Assembly: GCA_040758525.1 (NCBI GenBank) | Contig: JBFLVQ010000302.1 | Coordinates: forward strand, 1 to 10,852 | Length of the DNA: 10,852 nt | Source: JBFLVQ01 sp040758525 | Lineage (GTDB): Bacteria > Acidobacteriota > Blastocatellia > Chloracidobacteriales > JADJPF01 | Reading direction: 5' to 3' | In this document: one piece after another, positions 6,886-10,852 of the stretch | Numbering within the stretch: position 1 is the first letter of the stretch | Layout of the letters: each line of letters opens with the position of its first letter | Translations under genes and position numbers: made by a program | The notes under the pieces: model-generated | Database searches by the model: none | What the model was told of the DNA's origin: nothing | What the model saw: the letters and a program-made list of their open reading frames with translations, nothing else

Positions 6886-7749
6886 TCAATTATTGTTAGC
6901 AAGGCCAGTAAGATGCTGATAAGCACGCATAAGGAATTTTGGTAGTACTACTGCACGTGTGCGCTTAACACGATCTTCTGCATAGAGACTGGCAAGCATC
7001 TTGTTGTAGAGAGCTTCACCATTAAGGGCAAGAATATCATCGCGTTTTTCTGGATCTAGAAAATTACGTAGCATACTGTCACGATCTGCTTCAGGATGGA
7101 ACTGGGTAGCCTGGAACTCATCACCAATTGAGAGTGCCATAATCGCTTTACCTCGCAAGCCATCACGGCTCTCTATCGCCAGCACACGTCCATTAATAGG
7201 GCTAAGTGCTGTTTCGTCTGGTTCAACCACTTGATAGTTGCGTCGCTCAAAGGCAAAGAAGCGATCATTGAGATCTTCTAGCAGATAAGAGCTACGTCCC
7301 GCTGGAGTGGGGTAGACAGGCATAATCCCGTAGATAGGACGGGGTGCATCGACCACCTCAGCAAGGTTGAAGCAGCGTGCTAGTACCTGTAGCGAGTGGC
7401 AGATGGCAAAGAAGAAGACTTTACGGGATTGGTGTAGGTTGTGTTCAATGACATTATTAAGTAGATGGCAATAATCCTTCTCCCACTGTTTGCCCTCACC
7501 ATCATAGGGTGAGCCAGGACCACCGCTAGAGATATAGATGTCGAAACGAGGGGAAGGCACTTCGCCAAAATCGCGCACACGGAAATGCTCGATCGTGGGG
7601 TTGAGTCGCTGTCCATAGTGGCGCGCCCAATTCTCACAGCTTTCTGCGAGAATATTGTAGATACAACCGATGCCCTGATTCTTGTAGCCGTTATTCATAT
7701 CGAGTACGGCAATACGCAACGGTTGATTTTTCGTGACGAAGTTGCTCAT
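6886..7749 (-). CDS. Class I glutamine amidotransferase-like protein (stand-alone)
   Basis: A 287-residue soluble protein with a class I glutamine amidotransferase core. It shows an oxyanion strand GGPGSPYDG (76-84), nucleophile C117 in FFFAICHSLQ, and H218/E220 in QFHPE, so the Cys-His-Glu triad is intact. The nucleophile elbow reads ICHS rather than the common G-x-C-x-G, which sets it apart from GuaA, CarA and TrpG glutaminase domains. Relatives are often labelled GMP synthase, but there is no ATP-pyrophosphatase or dimerisation domain here, so that label would mislead. About 65 residues beyond the triad (223-287) are a basic helical extension of unknown role. The nearest genes, divergent thiE and the downstream ABC operon, do not reveal an acceptor. 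GAG 5 nt before the ATG is a weak ribosome site. It could act as a glutamine hydrolase, a peptidase-like enzyme or an amidotransferase with a separate partner. Confidence 0.85.
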   Translation of the reverse strand: MSNFVTKNQPLRIAVLDMNNGYKNQGIGCIYNILAESCENWARHYGQRLNPTIEHFRVRDFGEVPSPRFDIYISSGGPGSPYDGEGKQWEKDYCHLLNNVIEHNLHQSRKVFFFAICHSLQVLARCFNLAEVVDAPRPIYGIMPVYPTPAGRSSYLLEDLNDRFFAFERRNYQVVEPDETALSPINGRVLAIESRDGLRGKAIMALSIGDEFQATQFHPEADRDSMLRNFLDPEKRDDILALNGEALYNKMLASLYAEDRVKRTRAVVLPKFLMRAYQHLTGLANNN

Positions 7750-7761
7750 TAACTCTATAAT
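7733..7761 (+). promoter_or_regulatory. Candidate sigma-70-type promoter of thiE
   Basis: A perfect -10 TATAAT (7756-7761) lies 17 bp after GTGACG (7733-7738), a four-of-six match to the -35 consensus. It would start transcription near 7768, about 35 nt before the thiE ATG. The -35 lies inside the 5' end of the divergent amidotransferase gene. No thiamine pyrophosphate riboswitch fits in the short leader. Confidence 0.45.
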
Positions 7762-7803
7762 AGCGCAGGTAGCCAGCGGATTCTATATTAGATACGCAGA
7801 ATT

Positions 7804-8463
7804 ATGCCAGAAGGCTTTTTTGACACCGGACTTTATGCCATTACCGATACGGCGATCGCCGGTTGTTCCCATGCCGAGATTGTTGAGGCGATCACGCGGG
7901 CAGGTGGGCGACTGATCCAATTGCGTGAAAAGCAACTGCCAGCACGTGACTTCTACTTGGCAGCGCAGGCGGCGGTGATGCGCGCACGCGTTGCGGGTGC
8001 CTTACTAATAATCAATGATCGGGTCGATATCGCCAAATTGACAGGAGCGGCTGGGGTACATCTAGGACAAGATGATCTTGCCCCTGAAAAGGCTCGCGCG
8101 CTTCTAGGACCTGATGCTATAATTGGAATCTCCACCCATTCTTTAGCCCAAGCGCAGGCCGCCGATAGATTACCTGTCGATTACATTGCTGTCGGTCCGG
8201 TATTCCATACCGAGACAAAACCGGCAGCGAGTGCGGGGGTAGCGGGGGGACAAGTGGGATTGGAATTAGTAAGGTCTGTGCGTGCGGCAATAAGTAAGCC
8301 TGTAGTCGCGATTGGCGGTATTACCTTGGAGCTTGCCCCAGAGGTTTTACGTGCCGGCGCCGCAGCCGTCGCAGTAATATCCGATCTATTGAAGTATGAT
8401 AGGATTGATCAACGTACAGAAGAGTTTTTAGCGCGGCTGGCCTACGCCAATCGCCCATCCTAG
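7804..8463 (+). CDS. thiE: Thiamine phosphate synthase
   Basis: A 219-residue TIM-barrel enzyme that joins hydroxymethylpyrimidine diphosphate with the thiazole phosphate to give thiamine phosphate, in the cytoplasm. Family motifs appear in order: LYAITD (10-15), QLREK (39-43), IINDRVDIA (69-77), GVHLGQDD (84-91), GISTHS (108-113), DYIAVGPVFHTETK (126-139), VVAIGGIT (167-174) and VAVISDLL (189-196). The length is normal. The ATG at 7804 has no good ribosome site, so it may be read from a short weak leader. No other thi gene is in the window, which is common for dispersed thiE. By hand count, 7921-7980 is 58% GC against 38% for 9001-9060 in the next gene; this may reflect a different origin or simply an alanine-rich protein. 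Confidence 0.96.
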   Translation: MPEGFFDTGLYAITDTAIAGCSHAEIVEAITRAGGRLIQLREKQLPARDFYLAAQAAVMRARVAGALLIINDRVDIAKLTGAAGVHLGQDDLAPEKARALLGPDAIIGISTHSLAQAQAADRLPVDYIAVGPVFHTETKPAASAGVAGGQVGLELVRSVRAAISKPVVAIGGITLELAPEVLRAGAAAVAVISDLLKYDRIDQRTEEFLARLAYANRPS

Positions 8464-8523
8464 TGAATGTTCAACAGGCGCTTTCTAGAACCTGTGCCAA
8501 TTAGATGAAACAGTAAAGATTTC

Positions 8524-8545
8524 AAGGAGGAGGCATGGCTACATG
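8524..8545 (+). promoter_or_regulatory. Double ribosome-binding site with a three-codon minicistron before the pilus ATPase
   Basis: AAGGAGGAGG (8524-8533) is followed by ATG GCT ACA TGA (8535-8546), whose stop overlaps the ATG at 8543 of the pilus ATPase gene. The GAGG core is 9 nt from the second ATG, a normal distance, so the second ATG is the real start. The first ATG could also be used from the upstream half of the repeat and would couple the two. Confidence 0.5.
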
Positions 8546-9757
8546 AGTTTTTTCGATCTACCGCCGCTCATAGAGAAGATGTTGGCCAGCGGGGATAACA
8601 TCAGCGATTTAAACTTCTCCGTAGGTCGACCACCCCAGGTTGAGATCAACGGTAAACTAACCCCAGTGGAGATCAAGGGATTACGTGCGCTTACTCCCTA
8701 TCAGACCGAGATTATTGCAATGGCGCTGCTTTCTGGTAACACAGATGGTGCCGAGAAGCTAGTTAAGACTGGCTCTGTCGATATCTCGTTCAGCATACAT
8801 CAGCGTACCCGCTTTCGTGTTAATATCTTTTCCCAGCGTGGTACTTATTCGGTGGTGATGCGCGTCATTCCTGTAGATATCCCGACAATTGAATCACTCA
8901 GTCTGCCGCCTCAACTCGGTGAGATCTCTGTTCTCAAAAATGGTATCGTGTTGCTCACAGGACCAACCGGTAGCGGCAAATCTTCTACGCTTGCTGCCAT
9001 TATCGATAAAGTCAACCGTGAGAAGTACTATCATATTGTCACTATCGAGGATCCCATAGAGTTCCTACACTCACATAAGAATTGTACTATCAATCAGCGT
9101 GAGCTAGGTAGTGATACACCATCCTTTGCCTTGGCCCTGCGTGCTGCCTTGCGTCAGGCGCCCAAAGTGATCCTAGTTGGTGAGATGCGTGACTTAGAGA
9201 CGACCGAGATCGCACTAGAGGCATCTGAGACCGGCCACTTAGTGCTCTCCACACTACATACTACAGATGCTTCTAAGACAGTAGATCGTATCATTGGTCT
9301 ATATCCCAAGAATGAGGAGCACATCATACGTGTACGACTAGCGCAAGCCTTCCGTTATATCATCTCACAACGTCTGATTCCACGTGCAGATGGTCGTGGA
9401 CGTCTTGCTGCTGTAGAGATTCTTAAGTCAACACCACGTACCCGTGAATATATAGAGAAGGGAGAGAGCGAAGGCAAGACCCTGATGGAGGCGATGAATG
9501 ATGGTGAATTGGAAGGGATGCAGCATTTTGATCAAGTGATTGAGCGTTACATACGCCAGGGTGTTATTACCAAGGAAGATGGCCTTGCTTTTGCTACTAA
9601 TTCAAGCAACCTACAACTACGTCTATCTGGTCTAGGTTCCTCGAGTGACTTTATTACTCAAGGCGGTCCCGAAAACCTCACCCGCGCAGGGGCTAGTCCG
9701 AGTGGACGGGGCGGTTATGGCAATTCTTCTTCTATGCGTAATATTATAGAGCGATGA
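8543..9757 (+). CDS. pilT: Type IV pilus retraction-type ATPase (PilT/PilU family)
   Basis: A 404-residue cytoplasmic hexameric ATPase of the secretion/pilus superfamily, expected to power pilus retraction and twitching. It shows an N-terminal PAS-like domain (1-115), Walker A GPTGSGKSS (140-148), the Asp box TIEDPIEF (167-174), Walker B ILVGEMRD (210-217) and the His box GHLVLSTLHTTDA (231-243). There is no large N-terminal extension of the PilB type. The canonical C-terminal AIRNLIRE retraction motif is altered: the stretch after VEIL reads KSTPRTREYIEKGES (295-309), so a PilU-like or divergent role is possible. A GMQHFD element (325-330) is retained. A Gly/Ser-rich tail (about 364-404) extends beyond the usual end. 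The zinc-ribbon gene follows after 25 bp and is probably cotranscribed. No pilin or assembly gene is nearby. Confidence 0.93.
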   Translation: MSFFDLPPLIEKMLASGDNISDLNFSVGRPPQVEINGKLTPVEIKGLRALTPYQTEIIAMALLSGNTDGAEKLVKTGSVDISFSIHQRTRFRVNIFSQRGTYSVVMRVIPVDIPTIESLSLPPQLGEISVLKNGIVLLTGPTGSGKSSTLAAIIDKVNREKYYHIVTIEDPIEFLHSHKNCTINQRELGSDTPSFALALRAALRQAPKVILVGEMRDLETTEIALEASETGHLVLSTLHTTDASKTVDRIIGLYPKNEEHIIRVRLAQAFRYIISQRLIPRADGRGRLAAVEILKSTPRTREYIEKGESEGKTLMEAMNDGELEGMQHFDQVIERYIRQGVITKEDGLAFATNSSNLQLRLSGLGSSSDFITQGGPENLTRAGASPSGRGGYGNSSSMRNIIER

Positions 9758-9782
9758 GTGTAGGTAAGGAGATAGATAGGTT

Positions 9783-10535
9783 ATGAACTGGATGTGCCAG
9801 CAGTGTGGTTTTGAATTTCATATTGATGATGCTCGTGTACCATCACATGCATTTTCTACAGAATGTCCACGCTGTCGTAAAAATGTTACTGTTACGCCTC
9901 CTGCTAAACCAGAACCGACTTTGCGTAGTGATGGCACACCTTCACGCACTCAGGCAATCGGTGCCCCTGCATCATCTCGCCCCCCGGCGGCGTCTAATCC
10001 ACAAGAGATGATGCAGATGTTTATGCAGATGATGGCAGGTATGGCAGGTGCGTCGGGAGGGAGTCCGCCCAAGATCACCGAAGCGCTCCAGAAAGGGTTT
10101 GCCTGGCAGCGCAAACAAGTAGTGGTCTGTTGTGCTGAGCTAGGACAGCGCGAAATAATCGAGAATGCGCTTGATAAAACCAGGTATGAGACGACCATTG
10201 CCCAGACTTCTGCACAGGCTATTGAGATCATGCACGATCTGAAGATAGAGATCGTATTGCTTGATCCGCAGTTTGATGCCTCGCGTCAGGGTGGTATTGC
10301 AGTATTGCGTCATATTAGCTCACTAATGCCAAAATACCGACGACGTATCTATGTAGTACTAGTCTCCCCACAGGTCAAGACATTAGATACCTATATGGCT
10401 TTCTTGAACTGTGTTAACCTGACTGTCAATTCTGATGATCTGGAGTCGCTACAGGCGATCTTAGAGAAGAGCATCAAAGACTTCAATGATCTCTATCGTC
10501 CTATGTATGAAGCTGCTGGTCTATCACACTTCTAG
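9783..10535 (+). CDS. Zinc-ribbon protein with a degenerate receiver-like domain
   Basis: A 250-residue soluble protein. Residues 1-40 form an MJ0042-type zinc ribbon, with C5-x2-C8 and C28-x2-C31 and a FHIDDARVP strand between. A Pro/Ala linker (38-74) and a Met-rich patch (76-88) follow. Residues 111-233 alternate strands and helices as in a response-regulator receiver: VVVCC (113-117), IVLLDP with D161 at the phosphoacceptor position, and VVLVSP with S195. The acidic pair expected at the end of the first strand is absent (CCAEL), and the conserved lysine region reads TVNSDD, so normal phosphorylation chemistry is unlikely: a pseudo-receiver. There is no DNA-binding output domain. AAGGAG lies 11 nt before the ATG. 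Its place 25 bp after the pilus ATPase suggests a regulatory or accessory role in motility, which is inference. Confidence 0.75.
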   Translation: MNWMCQQCGFEFHIDDARVPSHAFSTECPRCRKNVTVTPPAKPEPTLRSDGTPSRTQAIGAPASSRPPAASNPQEMMQMFMQMMAGMAGASGGSPPKITEALQKGFAWQRKQVVVCCAELGQREIIENALDKTRYETTIAQTSAQAIEIMHDLKIEIVLLDPQFDASRQGGIAVLRHISSLMPKYRRRIYVVLVSPQVKTLDTYMAFLNCVNLTVNSDDLESLQAILEKSIKDFNDLYRPMYEAAGLSHF

Positions 10536-10542
10536 CTTACTT

Positions 10543-10559
10543 TGGTCAGCTCTTGACCA
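10543..10559. other. Short perfect inverted repeat after the zinc-ribbon gene
   Basis: TGGTCA (10543-10548) and TGACCA (10554-10559) pair perfectly around a 5-nt spacer, 7 nt after the stop codon. No T run follows on the + strand, so it is either a weak transcript-end structure or an operator for the gene starting at 10685. The 149-bp gap otherwise shows no clear promoter. Confidence 0.35.
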
Positions 10560-10684
10560 GTGCGACAGCCTATGAAAAATTGATCTAGCACTCGCTATGT
10601 GTCGCTGGCGAGTAGCTTATTCTCGTGTCTTCTCGTGGACTTCCATTGCTGGTAGCGCTACTGAGCTGTGCGAGGCATGTTTTT

Positions 10685-10852
10685 ATGAAGAGGGATCACC
10701 AAGAACTTATTCTACGTCGTGCTCTCGAAAAGGGATTGATTAGCGAAACAGAGCTATATCAGTTGGATATTAATAACTCGATCGAAACGGTTATACATAA
10801 AACCTCTTGGGGTGCGCGTATAGAGTCTCTAGTACAACTAGGTCGGCTAGAT
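10685..10852 (+). CDS. Unrecognised protein, N-terminal 56 residues (runs off the window)
   Basis: An open frame from the ATG at 10685 to the window end. GAGG (10672-10675) is 9 nt upstream, which supports this start; a GTG at 10625 in the same frame is possible but has no ribosome site. The visible part is charged and helical: MKRDHQELILRRALEKGLIS, then ETELYQLDINNSIE, and WGARIESLVQLGRLD at the edge. The pattern of paired helices with a GLI turn and a GRLD turn suggests a small helical bundle, of the kind seen at the front of larger signalling proteins. I cannot name a family from so little. It shares strand with the pilus ATPase and zinc-ribbon genes, 149 bp behind them, so it may or may not belong to their operon. 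Confidence 0.65.
   Translation, partial: MKRDHQELILRRALEKGLISETELYQLDINNSIETVIHKTSWGARIESLVQLGRLD

Noticed and set aside
6886..7749. GMP synthase (guaA) label
   Set aside because: Only a glutaminase-type domain is present; no ATP-pyrophosphatase or C-terminal dimerisation domain.
7750..7803. Thiamine pyrophosphate riboswitch before thiE
   Set aside because: The gap is only 54 bp and no conserved TPP aptamer core was seen.
8543..9757. Pilus extension ATPase (PilB) or GspE
   Set aside because: No large N-terminal domain and no tetracysteine zinc motif; the length and boxes fit PilT/PilU.
10616..10684. GTG start at 10625 for the last gene
   Set aside because: No ribosome site before it, while the ATG at 10685 has GAGG at a good distance.
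1..10852. Insertion sequence, prophage, CRISPR array or tRNA
   Set aside because: No transposase or integrase motifs, no regularly spaced repeats and no tRNA-like cloverleaf were seen on either strand.

Overview
The window looks like a chromosomal stretch of a bacterium with moderate to low GC content. My best guess for the group is Acidobacteriota (Blastocatellia-like). This rests on three things: an ABC-2 permease fused to an M1 aminopeptidase, a PilT/PilU-type ATPase with a Gly/Ser-rich tail followed by a zinc-ribbon protein, and a MerR regulator paired with a Cys-Cys protein. That placement is inference; no rRNA or other phylogenetic marker is present. I see no transposase, phage gene, tRNA, rRNA or CRISPR array.

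Region by region. At 1-815 (+) are the 3' end of an AraC-family regulator and a DUF3291 gene, with a hairpin between them. At 815-1142 there is no convincing gene, but there is a long imperfect inverted repeat. At 1143-2160 (-) is a compact metal-type regulatory operon: a MerR promoter with a perfect 22-bp palindrome in a 20-bp spacer, a probably exported 152-aa protein with a CC motif, and a MerR-family regulator. At 2174-6720 (-) is a two-gene ABC export operon: an ATPase and a 1195-aa permease/peptidase fusion, closed by an intrinsic terminator that begins inside the stop codon. At 6886-7749 (-) is a class I glutamine amidotransferase-like protein, divergent from thiE (thiamine phosphate synthase) at 7804-8463 (+). 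At 8543-10535 (+) are a type IV pilus retraction-type ATPase and a zinc-ribbon plus degenerate receiver protein, probably cotranscribed. A further gene starts at 10685 and runs off the window.

How the genes may work together: MerR most likely controls its own operon through the palindrome, with the exported CC-motif protein as the effector or metal-handling partner. The ATPase powers the permease half of the fusion, whose peptidase domain sits outside the TM region. The zinc-ribbon/pseudo-receiver protein is a candidate accessory or regulatory partner of the pilus ATPase. thiE stands alone, without other thi genes, and by hand count is clearly richer in GC than the genes around it.
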